DNA of 64,000 bases. Source: Luscinia megarhynchos (lineage: Eukaryota > Chordata > Aves > Passeriformes > Turdidae). Within the stretch, counting starts at the first letter, position 1. Every line of letters begins with the position of its first letter. The position numbers were made by a program, and so were the translations under genes. The notes under the pieces were generated by a model. That model was not told the origin of the DNA and did no database searches. It saw nothing but the letters and a program-made list of their open reading frames with translations. The stretch is taken from the NCBI GenBank assembly GCA_034336665.1, contig JAPFBE010000032.1, positions 3,410,001-3,474,000 of the forward strand. The letters run 5' to 3'. Positions 11,702-24,210 of this stretch are shown here, one piece after another.

Positions 11702-12620
11702 CTGTCTCACCCCACAATCAGATCTCCCTGAGGTGCACATCCCCTTGTTCCATCTTTCTGCATTATCCACCACGTACATCCTGGTCCTAGAGCAAAGACA
11801 ATCCCATGAATGGGTTTGCCTGTACTCGAGGCAGGATTAATCCATACTGCCTTCCCTAAGAAACCTCTAACATGGGCCACGGGGACTTTATATCCCTCCA
11901 CTATATTAAGAGAGTCAGACTGGGCAGGACTTGCTCGGTTGGTGGAACCTCGGGAATTAACTAGCCAGGTAGCCTTTGCTAAATGTTGTTCCCAATTTTT
12001 GAAAGACCTCCCACCCAATGCCTTCAAAGTGGTTTTCAGTAATCCATTGTACCTTTCCACTTTACCTGCAGCTGGTGCATGGTAAGTGATGTGGTACACC
12101 CACTAAATGCCAGGTTCCCTAGCCCAAGTGTTAATGAGATTGTTCTTAAAATGAGTCCCATTGTCTGACTCAATTCTCTCAGGAGTACCATGCCTCCAAA
12201 GGACCTGCTTTTCAAGGCCCAGTATGGTGTTGTGGACTGTAGCATGGGACACTGGATAGGTCTCCAACCATCTGGTGGTGGCTTCCACCATGGTCAGCAT
12301 GTAGCGCTTGCCCTGGCGGGTCTGAGGCAGTGTGATGTAATCAATCTGCCAGGCCTCCCCATACTTATACTTGGACCATCGCCCCCCCATACCAGAGGGG
12401 CTTCACCCGCTTGGCCTGCTTGATGGCAAAGCACATCTCACAGTCATGGATAACCTGGGAGATGCTGTCCATGGTTAAATCCACCCCTCGGTCTCATGCC
12501 CACTTATAGGTGGCGTCTCTACCCTGATGACCTGAGGCATCGTGGGCCCATCGTGCTAGGAATAACTCTCCCTTGTGATCCCAATCGAGGTCTATCTTTG
12601 ACACCCCTATCTTTGCAGCC
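11702..12620 (-). pseudogene. ERV B integrase (broken)
   Basis: Reading the minus strand, the zinc-binding N-terminus is visible at about 12560-12410 (HDASGHQG, later CEMC, an HHCC pattern). The catalytic core follows: WQIDYITLP (first Asp), ESDNGTHF (second Asp), and YHAPAAGKVERYNG with the third acidic residue. A stop/frame break separates 12103-12390 from the zinc domain, and another lies near 12100. The C-terminal part runs to about 11707 (TGKPIHGIVF, PQGDLIVG) just inside the 3' LTR. The enzyme would insert retroviral DNA; this copy is dead. It closely resembles the ERV F integrase at 58837-59605. Confidence 0.85.
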
Positions 12621-14332
12621 TGATCCATCTGCTGATTATTTTGCTGCTCTTAATTGGCTCTACTTCTGGGGACATGGGCATCTACATGGCGAACTTTCAC
12701 AGGTAGTTTTTCTAGCCGAGTAGCGATGTCTTTACACTCTTCAGCAGCTCAATTTGGTTTTCCTCTATGCTGCCAGGTTGCCTCTTTCCATCTCTTCAAC
12801 CATTCCCACAGTGCATTGGCTACCATCCAGGAATCAATGTACTAATAGAGCTTTGGCCATTTCTCTCTTTTTGCGATGTCTAGATCCAGTTGAATAGCTT
12901 TAAGTTCAGCAAATTGACTTGATCCACCCTTTCCTTCAGTGGCCTCTGCGACCCGTCGTGTGGGGCTTCATACAGCTGCTTTCCACCTCCGACTCATTCC
13001 TAAAATGCAACAGGAACTGTCGGTGAATAGAGCGTAACGTGTTTCTTCCGCTGGTAGCTGGTTGTATGGCGGAGCTTTCTCAGCCCGTGTCACTTGTTCT
13101 TGTTCCTCATCTGTGACACCAAAACTTTCTCCTTCTGGCCAGTTTGTAATTATTTCCAAAATCCCAGGGCGATTTAGTTTTCCAATCAGGGCACGCTGAG
13201 TGATGAGGGCAATCCACTTGCTCCATGTGGCACTGGTGACATGGTGGGGTGAGGGAACCTTTCCACTAAACATCCACCCCAGCACTGGTAGTCGGGGTGC
13301 CAGGAGAAGTTGTGCTTCCATACTAATCACTTCTGAAGTGGCTTGGACTCCGTCGTAGGCGACCAAGATTTCCTTCTCCATTGGGGTGTATTTGCCTTCA
13401 GATCCTTTGTAACTCCTGCTCCAGAATCCCAGGGGTCACCCTCAAGTCTCACCAGGCATCTTCTGCCACAGGCTCCAAGACAAACCATGGCTCCCGGCTG
13501 CAGAGTAGAGTACATTCTTCACATCTGGCCCCGTCCTGACTGGGCCAAGAGCTACTGCATGGGCGATCTCCTGTTTAATCTGGGCAAAAGCTTGCTGTTG
13601 TTTAGGGCCCCAGTGGAAATCGTTCTTCCTGTGAGTGACCAGGTAGAGAGGGCTCACAATCTGGCTGTACTCAGGGATGTGCATTCTCCAAAAGCCTATG
13701 GCACCTAAGAAAGCTTGTGTCTCCTTCTTGTTAGTAGGTGGGGAAATAGCTGTGATTTTGTTAATGACATCAGTAGGAATCTGACGCCGTCCGTCTTTCC
13801 ACTTCACTCCTAGGAAATGGATCTCCCGAGCAGGTCCCTTAACTTTACTCTTCTTGATGGCGAAGCCGGCTTCCAGGAGGATTTGGATAATTTTCTCTCC
13901 TTTCTCAAACACTTCTGCTGCTGTGTTCCCCCATACGATGATGTTATCAATATATTGTAAATGTTCAGGAGCCTCACCCTTTTCCAGTGCAGCCTGGATC
14001 AGTCCATGACAGATGGTGGGGCTGTGCTTCCACCCCTGGGGCAGTCGGTTTCAGGTGTACTGCACACCCCTCCATGTAAAAGCAAACTGAGGCCTGCACT
14101 CTGCTGCCAAAGGAATGGAGAAAAATGCATTGGCAATGTCAATGGTGGCATACCACTTTGCTGCCTTGGACTCCAGCTCGTAGTGCAGCTCCAGTATATC
14201 CGGCACGGCAGCACTCAGCAGTGGAGTAACTTCATTCAAGGCATGATAGTCCACAGTCAATCTCCATTCTCCATCAGATTTTTGCACAGGCCAGATGGGG
14301 CTGTTGAAGGATGAGTGGGTTTTGTTAACCAA
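12621..14332 (-). pseudogene. ERV B reverse transcriptase and RNase H (broken)
   Basis: Frames at 14051-14332, 13442-13912 and 12968-13381 are in one common reading frame separated by stops. The first has the RT finger/palm pattern (SPIWPVQKSDGEWRLTVDY, then YATIDIANAFFSIPL with a catalytic Asp). Near 13935-13965 the polymerase motif reads YIDN where YIDD is expected, so the last catalytic Asp is Asn. The frame at 13442-13912 is the thumb/connection (FLGVKWKDG, FLGAIGFWRMHIP). RNase H begins near 13040 (LFTDSS) and continues below 12968 in interrupted form. In the family this enzyme copies viral RNA to DNA; here it is inactive. Confidence 0.84.
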
Positions 14333-14350
14333 CCCTTGGCTCTCCAGCTC

Positions 14351-14809
14351 TCAGATCATTTTATGGATGGGGATCACAGCATCTCGAGTTGTCCTATATT
14401 GCCGGCAATGCACTGTTGAAGTGGCAATTGGTACCTGCTGCTCTTCTCCCTTCACAAGTCCTACTGTAATTGGATTCTCGGACAGTCCAGGCAAGGTGTT
14501 GAACTGCTGGATGTGCTCTGCCATCACAGATGCTATCCCAAATGCCCACCTGAGTCCTTTTGGGTCCTTAAAATACCCGCTTTGAAGGTAATCTATGCCC
14601 AAAATGCATGGGGCCTCTGGACCAGTCACAATAAGGTGTCTTTTCCATTCTTTTCCAGTTAAATTCACTTCAGCTTCTACCAGGGTGAAGTCCTGCGATC
14701 CACCTGTCACACCGGCAATAGAAACAGATTCTGCCCCCACGTATCTTGATGGAATTATTGTACATTGTGCACCTGTGTCAACTAAAGCCTTATACTTCTG
14801 TATCCACAC
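14351..14809 (-). pseudogene. ERV B retroviral aspartic protease and linker
   Basis: A 152-residue open stretch with the retropepsin active-site motif LVDTGAQCTIIP near its start and the flap-side motif ILGIDYL. The following WAFGIAS region links to RT. It lies in the same frame as gag (upstream) and RT (downstream), separated by single stops, so the original product was probably one Gag-Pro-Pol frame with readthrough. It would process the polyprotein in the particle. It could still fold, but it cannot be made as part of an intact precursor. Confidence 0.8.
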
Positions 14810-14861
14810 AGTCTAAAAGAGATGATTCTCCCTCCCCTCACCCTGGCTAGAGGCAGGGCCC

Positions 14862-16855
14862 CTCTACGCCTGTTTATCCTTCTTTCCTGGGGCATACGTC
14901 TTAGAGGTTCCTTCAAGAGGGTCAGACATGTCATTATCACTATCACATTTGGCACTTTGATTACGGGCAACAGGAGCAGCTCTCCTTTTGGTGGAACTTC
15001 CTCTTTCAATCTTGCCTTCCTTCAAATCCCTCACCCGTTGTGCCACAGCAGCCGTAGACTTCCCATCCCATCTCCTCATATTCTCTCCACAATTCCTCAA
15101 GAAAATCCACAACTGAGCTCGGGGAGTGTACGTCCTCTCCCCATCAGGGGAACATCGACATTGGGTATCAGGTTTTCTAATCTGTACAGCTGAAATTTGG
15201 AGGAGGTCTTCCTTAATCTCCTCCCTGAGTCTCCGATGATTTTCCTTTATCTTATCTTCTAAGTTTTGCAAGCGTGTTTCCACAGCTGCAATTCTGGCAT
15301 GTGTTGGGCCATGTACAGCATCCGCATAGGCCCGAAGCTTCTTGGCCATATCGAGTACTGTCTCATAGACTTCATCCGGCTTCATTATTGTGAGAGCAGA
15401 AGCATATTCAGGTGGCCCCAGTTGCACAAGTTTCCTCCACATCACAGGTGTACATGGTACTAAGTCTGGATTCTTTGTTTTTATATCATCTGAGAAAATA
15501 ATCTCCACCACTGTGAATTCCCTCAGACGTTGGATCCCTTGCTCTATGGTCTTCCATCGTTTCTACTGCATATATAAATCATCTGCACATAGGTATCTTT
15601 CTGCCACACTATCCAGGACCCGTGCCCAGAGGCTGTGAGGGTTAGCTCCTCTCATAATTCCTTGATTGATGACAGGATCATGTGACAGGGATCCCAAATG
15701 TCTCGCTTCCGTGCCATCCAGAATGGTAGCCTCGCCTGCCACATCCCAAAGCCAGACCAGCCAACTAATTATGGATTCATCAAGTTGTCTCGTATTAATC
15801 TTTCCTTAGACCACGAAGGTCCTTCAAGGAAAAGGACTCAATATTGGTTTCTGATCTTGCACCGGTTGCTTTAACTCCGGGTTTCATTTCAGGAGTTGTA
15901 AGGGTCCTTCTCCTGCATCATCATCATCATCACCCTCCACTGGTCGACCAGTCTTAGCCGTGCGCTTTCCACTCCTCGTACTGGTAGCCACAGCCATTGG
16001 TTGAAGCTTACTGTCTAATTTCGCCCCTGTCCTTGAGCCTGGGGTGTTGGCTACAGCCTGAATGTCTGGGATAGTAGCTACTTTATCTCCCTGTTCCCTT
16101 TCCTCTGTTTGTGGTCCTACAGTATCTAACAGGGTACGATAAGCATATGCCAGGGTCCAGCTCACTGCAGTAATTTTTTTTTCCTTAGGGTTATCATGGC
16201 ACTTTTCTTTCAAATATTTTATCACCTCAGCTGGGTTCTGAATTTGCTCCTGTGGAAAGTCCCAGACTATAGGATCAGAAAATTCCTTTAAAATTTGGCC
16301 CAGGTCCTCCCATTTCCCAAACTACTCAGAACTGCTCACACTTTGCTTTGCTCCTAAGTCAGGAGTCGCACCAGCACCTCTAGAAATCTCAGCCCTCATT
16401 TTATATAAACTGTAAACCGTGTAAAGGAAGCTTACTAAATTAAACATCAGAAAGATGATCTCTATAATATTCAGGGAGAACTGCACATTCTCTAATAAAG
16501 ATGCAAAAAATTCAGAGGAGACAAAGGAAAACAAAGGCTGAAAAGCCTCCTCCCCTGCTTTTCCTCTAACAAACTGAATGCATAACCATAGCCATGAACC
16601 AGACATTCCTGGAACTGATTCCAGCATCTTTATAAACCTTCTACAAGCCATCGCAACCAGGCCCAGCCCAATAAATATTTTGGTCAGTGTCCCTCTAGTA
16701 CAAAAACAACAAACAAGAGACAATAATGGAGCTATTTCTGGATAGGAAAATAACCCCACAGACAAGAAAGGTATTAAGAACTCAAAAAACCCTATTAACC
16801 AAAAACACGTTCCAGCCTCCATCTCAAAAGACATTAAAAAACTATACCAATACAC
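14862..16855 (-). pseudogene. ERV B gag with hydrophobic N-terminal region
   Basis: Three open pieces share one frame: 16322-16855 (177 aa), 15884-16225 (113 aa) and 14864-15511 (215 aa). The first is strongly hydrophobic, with at least three membrane-like segments (about residues 17-45, 47-75 and 128-150). A single stop at 16322 separates it from a soluble gag-like part (KEKCHDNPKEKK). The last piece has a heptad-rich segment (AAVETRLQNLEDKIKENHRR), a conserved YTPRAQLWIFLRN block shared with ERV C, and a basic tail. I see no zinc knuckle. It ends one TAG before the protease frame. The membrane region is not a standard Gag feature I can name. Confidence 0.75.
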
Positions 16856-16920
16856 AGTTATAAAGTAATAAAGTTTTTTCCACTTTCTGGAGCCCCTGAT
16901 GTTAGGGCACCAATAATATT

Positions 16921-17495
16921 TGTCCCGGTTTAGGACAAATTAGAGGAAGAATCTCCAAAAGGTGCCCCCTAAGGAACAAACTCCCCAAACTACTCTGCCT
17001 CCCACCACCAGGTTCGGGAAGAATTTCCTCAGAGGAAAAGTGGAAAAAACTTGTTTATTTAGCAAACGCACAGAAAAACACTCCCCAACACAAGAAAAAA
17101 AACAGCCACGATGACGCAGAAAACTTCACCCGTCCGAGTGGATGTACAGCCTCAGCTAGAGCCGAGGAGGGCAGAAAACGCGTATTTCTTGTCACGAACA
17201 GGCATCCGGGGGTTTCTTGATGTTCAGATGGTATTCCTAGCTAATAAGGGAAGGAAAAATAAAGCAAAGCAAAACGAGGGGGGAAAAAAGGGGCAGGTAA
17301 GCAAGCAGGAGACTACCAAGCCAAGCAGAGCCGAGCAGGGAGAGCCAGAAAGAGGGGGGGCGACCAGCAAGCTGGTGCAGCAGCAGAGGCTCGCACATGG
17401 GGGAGGGGCGTTGCCTAGGAAGGCGAAACAAACCCTCCAGGCATGAGCAGGACAGGATTTGGAAATATAAAGTACTGCAACGTCACCCCAGGACA
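16921..17495 (-). repeat. 5' LTR of ERV B
   Basis: The partner of 11021-11596, differing by substitutions and small indels. It begins TGTCCCGG and ends CCAGGACA, followed by the target duplication CTGAT. The primer-site region is on its left side (16890-16920) when read on the minus strand. Confidence 0.85.
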
Positions 17496-20400
17496 CTGAT
17501 CCATAGGGAAATTAAGCAGGCAGAAGCACAGTCTAAGGGAAAGGGCCGTGGACAGAAACAGGGGCCAATTTCTGTGTGAAATAAAGCTCACTTCACCACT
17601 TTTGTAATGTTTATTTAGAGGAGGCTTTTGGCATTCAATGAACAGCTAGGGTTATACATGGTGGCATCACAAGTCTGGGAGAAATCCTTATCTGTTCGGA
17701 AATCTAGAAGGCAGAAGCCCAGTCTCAGGCACAGGGCTTTGGACACAAAGAATGTTCTGCTTCTCTGTGAAATGAAGCTCGCTACAATACATTTGAAATG
17801 TCTATTTAGAGGAGGCGTTTGGCACAGGATGAAGAGCCATGGTTCTAAGTGGTGGCATCTTTAGTCTGGGAGAAATCCTGATCCGTTCGGAAATTCAGCA
17901 GGCAGAAGCCCTGTCTCAGACACAGGGCCCAAGACAAAAGCAGGAGCTCATTTCTCTATGAAACAAAGCTCACATCAGCAATTTTGTAATTTCTAATTAA
18001 AAGAGGCTTTTGACACTCAATGAAAAGCAAGGGTTCTAAATGGTGGTATCTTTAGTCTGGGAGAAATCTTGATCCATATGGAAATTGAGCAGCCAGAAGC
18101 CCAGTCTCAGGCACAGGACTCTGGGCAAAACCAGAGGCCCGTTTCTCTTTGAAAAGAAACACACCCTCCTAGTTTCCTAATACCTTTTGGAGGAAGTGTT
18201 TGTGACTCCAAAGGTAGCCAGGGTTGTACGTGGTGTCATCTTTAGTCAGCGAGAAATCCAGTTCAATAGGGAAATTTAGCAGGCAGAAGCCCAGTCCCGG
18301 GCACGGGGCCCAGGAAACAAGCAGGAGCTTATTTCTCTATGAAAAAAAGCTCACTTTACCACTTTTGTAATGTCTATTTAGAGGAGGTGTTTGGCACTCA
18401 ATGAACAGCCAGGGTGCTATGTGGTTGTATTTTTGTCTGGGAGAAATACTGATTGGTTCAGAATTTTAGCAGGGATATGCCCAGTATGAGGCAAAGGGCC
18501 GTGGATGAAAACATAGGTGTATTTTCTCTGTGAAATAAAGCTCACTTCAGCACTTTTGTAATGTCTATTTAGAGGAGCCTTTTGGCACTGGATGAAGAGC
18601 CACGGTTCCAAGTGGCGGCACCTTTAGTCTGGGAGAAATCCTGATCCATAAGGAAATTTAGCAGGCAGAAGCCCAGTCTCAGGCACAGGGCCCTGGACAC
18701 AAGCAGGGGCGTATTTCTCTGTGAAATAAAGCTCACTTCACCACTTTTTTAATTCCTGTTTTGAGGGGCCTTTACACACTCAATCAACAGCCCGGCTTCT
18801 AAGTGGTGTCATTTTTAGTCTGGGAGAAATCAAGTTCAATCGGGAAGTTTAGAAGGCAGAAGCCCAGTCCCAGGCCCAGGGCCCTGGACAGATACAGGAG
18901 CTTATTATTCTGCGAAATAAACCTCGGTTCACCGTTTTTGTAATGTCTATTTAGAGGGGGCATTTGGCACTGGATGAAGAGCCAGGGTTCTAAGTGGTGG
19001 CATCTTTAGTCTGGGAGAAATCCTGAACCTCAGGGAAATTTAGCAGGCAGAAACCCAGTATCAGGCACAGGGCCCTGAACACAAACAGGGGTCTATTTCT
19101 TTGTGAAATAAAGCTCACTTCACCACTTTTGTAATGTCTATTTAGAGGAGGCTTGTGGCACTCAATGAAGAGCTGGGGTTCAAAGTGGCGACATCTTCAG
19201 TTTGGAAGAAATGCTGACCCGTAGGGAAATTTAGCAGACAGAAGCCCAGTCTCAGGCACAAGGCCATGGATACAAACAGGGGCATATTCCTCTGTGAAAT
19301 AAAGCTCACTTCTCCACTTTTGTAATGTCTATTTATAGAAGGCTTTTGGTACTTCGTGAGCAGCCAGGGTTCTAAATGGTGGCCACTTTACTCTGGGAGA
19401 AATCCTGATATATAGGGAAATTTAGCAGGAAGAAACCCTGTCTCAGGCCCAGGGCCCAGGACACCAACAGAGACCCTTTTCCCTTTGAAAGGAAACACCC
19501 TCTCCCATTATCTTAATAACAGTTAGAGCAAGTGTTTGTGACTCCAAATATCGCCAGGGTTCTAATTGGTGGCATCTTTAGTCTGGGAGAAATGCTGATT
19601 CATACGGTATTTTGGCAGGCAGGAGCCCAGCCTCAGGCTCAGGGCCATGAACACAAACAGGGGTCCTTTTCCCTTTGAAAAGAAACACAACCTCCCAGTT
19701 TCCTAATACGTTTTGGAGGTATTGTTTGTGACTCCAAATGTAGCCAGGGTTCTAAGTGGTGCCATCTTTAGTCTGGTAGAAATCTAGTTCAGTCGGGAAG
19801 TTTAGAAGGCAGAAGCCCAGTCCCAGGCCCAGGGCCCTGGACAGATACTGGTGCTTATTATTCTGCGAAATAAACTTTGCTTCACCACTTTTGTAATGTC
19901 TATTTAAATGAAGCGTTTAACACTCACTGAAAACCCAGGGGTTATAGTGGTGGCATCTTTAGTCTGGGAGATATCCTGAAGCACATGGAAATTTTGCAGG
20001 CAGAAGCCCATTCTCAGGCACAGGGTCCTGGACACAAACAGGAGCCTATTTCCCTGTGAAATAAAGCTCACTACACTACTTTTGTAATATCTGTTTATAG
20101 GATGTGTTTGGCACTGGATGAAAAGCCACGGTTCTCAGTGGTGGCATTTTTGTCTGGAAGAAATCCTGATCCATAGGGAAATTTAGGAGGCAGAAGCTCA
20201 GTCTCCGGCACAGGGCACTGGACAGAAACAGGGGCATATTTCTCTGTGAAATAAAGCTCACTCCACCAATATTGAAAAGCCTATTTTAGAGGAGGCTTTT
20301 GGCTCTCATTGAACAGCCAGGGTTCTAAGTGGTGGCCTCTCAAGTCTGGGAGAAATCCTGATCAAATCGGACATTTAGCAGGCAGAATCCCAGTCTCTGT

Positions 20401-23245
20401 CCCAGGGCTCTGCACAGAAACAGAGGCCTATTTCTGTGTGAAATAAAGCTCACTTCACCATTTTTGCAATTTCTCATTAGAAAAGGTGTTTGGTCCTCAA
20501 AGAACAGCCAGGGATCAAAGCGGTGACACGTTCAGCCTAGGAGAAATCCTGATCCTTAGGGAAAACTAGCGGGCACAAACCCAGTCTCAGACCCAGGGTC
20601 CTGGACACAAACAGAGGGCCTTTTCTCTTTGAAAAGAAACACACCTTCACAGTTTCCTAATACCTTTTTGGAGGAAGTGTTTGTGACTCAAAATGTAGCC
20701 CGGATTCTAAGTGGTGGAATCTTTAGTCTGGGAGAAATCCTGATCCAATCGGAAATTTGGAAGGCAGAAGCCCAGTCTCAGGCACAGGGCCCAGAACACA
20801 AATATGAGCATATTTCTCTGTGAAATAAAGCTCACTTCACCACTTTTGTAATGTCTATTTAGAGGAGGCTTTTGACACTCATAGAACAGCCAGGGTTCTA
20901 AGTGGTGGCATCTCATGACTGGGAGAAAACTGGATCCTTTCGGAAATTTAGCAGGTCAAAGCCCAGTCCCAGGCTCAGGGATCTGGAAAGAAAGAGGGGC
21001 CTATTTCTCCGTGAAATAAAGCTCACTTCCGCACTTTTGGAATTACTATTTAGTAGGTGTCTTTGGCACTCAAAGAACAACCTGGACATAAGTGGTTGCA
21101 ACTTTAGTCTGGGAGAAATCCTGATCAATAGGAAATTTTTGCAAGCAGAAGCCCAGTCTCAGGCACACGGTCCTGGACACACAGGGGCCCTTTCCCTTTT
21201 GGAAAGAGAGACACCGTCCCACTTTTCTAATACCTTTTTGAGGAAGTGTTTGTGACTCCAAATTTAGCCAGGGTTCTGAGCGGGGGCATTTTTAGTCTGG
21301 GAGAAATTCTGATCCATATGGAAATTTAGAAGGCAGAAGCCCAGTCTCAGGCCCAGGGCCGTGGACACAAATGAAGATCTGTTTCTCTGTAAAATGAAGC
21401 TCACTTCAATACTTCTGCAATGTCTATTCGGAGGAGATGTTTGGCACTGGGTGAAGAGCCGTGGTTCTCTTTGGTGGCATCTTTAGTCTGGGAGAAATCT
21501 TGATCCATTCAGAAATTTCACAGGCAGATGCCCAGTCTCAGGCCCAGGGCCCTTGACACAAACAGGGGCCCTTTCCCTTTGAAAACAAACACAACATCCC
21601 AGTTGCCTAACACCTTCTGGAGGAAGTGTTTTTGACTCCAAATATAGCCAGGGCTTTAAGTGGTGGAATCTTTACGCTGGGAGAAATCCTGCTCCAATTG
21701 GAAATGTAGAAGACTGAAGCCCAGTCTCAGGCACAGAGTCCTGGACACAAACAGGAGCGTATTTCTCAGTGAAATAAAGCTCACTTCATTACTTATGTAA
21801 TGCCTTTTTAGAGGAGGTTTTTTGGCACTGGCCGAAGAGCCAGGTTTCAAAGTGGTGGCATCTTTAGTCTGGGAGAAATCCTCATCCATATGGAAATTTA
21901 TCCGGCAGAAGCCCAGTATCAGGCACTGGGCAGTGGACACAAACAAGGACGGATTTCTCTGTGAAATAAAGCTCACTTCACCAACTTTGAAAAGCCTATT
22001 TAGAGGAGCCTTTTGTCACTCAATGAACAGCCAGGGTTCTAAGTGGTGGCATTTTTCGTCTGGGAGAAATCTAGCTCAATAGGTACATTTAGCAGGCAGA
22101 AGCCCAGTCCCAGGCCCAGGGCTCTGGACACAAACAGGGGCCCTCTTACCATTGAAAAGAAACACACCCTCCCAACATATTAGTATGTTTTGGAGGATAT
22201 GTTTGTGACTCCAAATGTAGCCGGGGTTCTAAGTGGTAGCATCTTTAGTTTGGGAGAAACCATGATCCGTTGGGAAATTTAGCAGGCAGAAGCCCTGTCT
22301 CAGGCACAGGGCACCTTACACAAACAGGAGCGTATTTCTCTCTGAAATAAAGCTCACTTCACCACTAAGTAATGACTATTTAGAGGAGGTTTTTGGTACT
22401 CAATGAACAGCCAGGGTTCTTAGTGGTGGCATTTTTAGACTGGGGCAAAACTTGATTCATATTTAAATTTAGCAGGCAGAGGCCCAGTTGCAAGCACAGG
22501 GCCCAGGACAGAAACAGAAGCTTATTTCTCTGTTAAATATAGCACGCTTCACCATATTTGCAATGTCTATTTAGATGAGGATTTTAACACTCAGTGAACA
22601 GCCAGGGTTCTTAGTGGTGGCATTTTTAGACTGAGAGAAATCCTATTCAATAGGGAAATTTAGCGGGCCGAAGCCCAGACTCAGGCACAGGGCCCTGGAC
22701 ACAAACAGGGGCTTATATCTCTGTGTAATAAAGCTCAATTCACCACTTTTGAAATTTATATATAGTGGAGGTGTTTGGCATTCAAAGAACAGCCAGGGAT
22801 CTAAGTGATGCCTTCTCTAGTCTGGGAGAAGTCGTGATATATAGGGAAATTTTGAGGCAGAAGCACAGTCTCAGGCACAGGGCCCTGGACACAAACAGGG
22901 GCCTATTTCTCTGTGAAAGAAAGCTCGCTTCACCACTTTTGTAATGGCGATTTAGAGGCGATGTTTGGCACCCAATGAACAGTCAGGGTTCTAAGTGGTG
23001 GCATATTTAGTCTGGGAGAAATCCTATTCAATAGGGAAATTTAGCAGGCAGAAGCCCAGGCCCAGGCCCAGGGCCCTGGACAGAAACCGGAGCTTATTTC
23101 TCTGTGAAATAAAGCTCACTTCACCACTTTTGTAATGCCTATTGAGAGGAGGCTTTTGACACTCAAAGAACAGCTGGGTTTCTATGTGGTGGCATCTTTA
23201 GTCTGGGAGGAATCCTGATCCGTTTGGAAATTTAGCATCAAATTT
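17496..23245 (+). repeat. sat-190 satellite array, right part (~30 monomers)
   Basis: It resumes the interrupted monomer after the CTGAT duplication, in the same orientation and with the same ~190-bp period. Type B right halves occur near 18130, 19470, 19670, 20610, 21190, 21570 and 22140; the rest are mostly type A. It ends abruptly inside a monomer at about 23245, where sat-436 begins. Minus-strand frames of 60-110 codons recur with the repeat and are not genes. Confidence 0.92.
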
Positions 23246-24210
23246 ACCACAGCTGGCTGCATGAAGAGTATTTTTTGTAGCAGCAAATCCCTCGGACATT
23301 GAACTTCCTTCTTACCATACGTCTCTCAATACCGGTCCACTGCTTGAAAGTTATTTGGAGAACACGTGGATTTAGGATGCCTTGAGTTCTGAACAGTTTT
23401 GGAGAAATGCTGTGTGGTGTGGACGCTTTCTCCTTAGCTTTTGGTACACCTCTTTGCTTTTCACTGTGGAGAGTTCAAAGAGTGCATGGCACTCTTACAA
23501 GAAGCTGGGAAGACTGATATGGTACAGAGGGTTTAGAAGAAAAGTGCTTGTCCCAGGAATGTTTTGGCAGTAGCAAAACCTACCAGCAGAGTGTTCTGTG
23601 TGAGAAAAGGACTACACATCACCTCCATTAGAGAGAAATCGCCGCAGGACACAAAGCGCGAAAAAGGAAGCCACAGAGCACCAGAATGCTCTGCACAGTT
23701 TACCGGTTGTCAATGAATAGTGGTTAGAAGGAAGATCAGCGTCAGCTAGCTTTACTACTACATACCTAATTTTAAAGCAGTCTTCTGTGGCAAACATGAA
23801 GTTTGCTCTTAGGCTCCGAGATGCAGAGAAGACATTGCTATGTGCTGTGGAAGGGGAGAAAAGCTGTGCGGTGTGCACGCATTCTTTTTAGCTTTAGATA
23901 CATTTTCGAGCTTTTCACTGTGGAGAGTTCAAAGAGTGCATGGAACTCTTAGAAAAGAAGCAGGGAAGACTGATATGGTACCGAGGGTTTAGAAGAAAAG
24001 TGAACGTCCAAGGTGTGTTTTGGCAGTAGCAAAACCTAGCAGCACAGAGTTCTGTGTGAGCAGTAGACGTCAGTTCAGCTCCATTAGGGAGAAATCACTG
24101 CAGGACACAAAGCGAGATCAAGGAAGCCACAGAGCACCGGAGTGCTCTGCGCAGCGTACCGGTAGTTAGTGAACCCTGGTAAGAAGGGAAGAACAATGTG
24201 CATGGTACTC
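23246..24210 (-). repeat. sat-436 satellite, reverse orientation (~2 monomers)
   Basis: Relative to the array that follows, this block reads as the reverse complement (for example AGCAAAACCTACCAGCAGAG and GGAAGCCACAGAGCACC, each recurring about 430 bp on). A break near 24180-24240 leads into the opposite orientation. Confidence 0.85.

Larger units (their letters stand above)
11021..17495 (-). mobile_element. ERV B: ERVL-like provirus nested in sat-190
   Basis: A complete minus-strand provirus with LTRs 11021-11596 and 16921-17495, flanked by the 5-bp duplication CTGAT (11016-11020 and 17496-17500); the satellite reads through on either side. Gene order on the minus strand is a hydrophobic N-terminal region plus gag, protease, RT/RNase H and integrase, with no env. 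The integrase style (WQIDYITLPQ, ESDNGTHF) and 5-bp duplication fit avian class III ERVL. LTRs differ visibly (roughly 8% in the first 200 bp by eye), so it is older than ERV D. Next to the 5' LTR the minus strand reads TGGTGCCCTAACATCAGG; I cannot assign this primer site to a tRNA. All genes carry stops. Confidence 0.88.

Noticed and set aside
20076..21976. Recurrent 60-110-codon minus-strand frames in sat-190
   Set aside because: They repeat with the 190-bp unit, are broken differently in each copy and show no coding constraint by eye.
6342..23245. CRISPR-like spacing of conserved and variable halves
   Set aside because: Eukaryotic satellite; units are ~190 bp, variable parts fall into two classes rather than unique spacers, and no cas genes exist.
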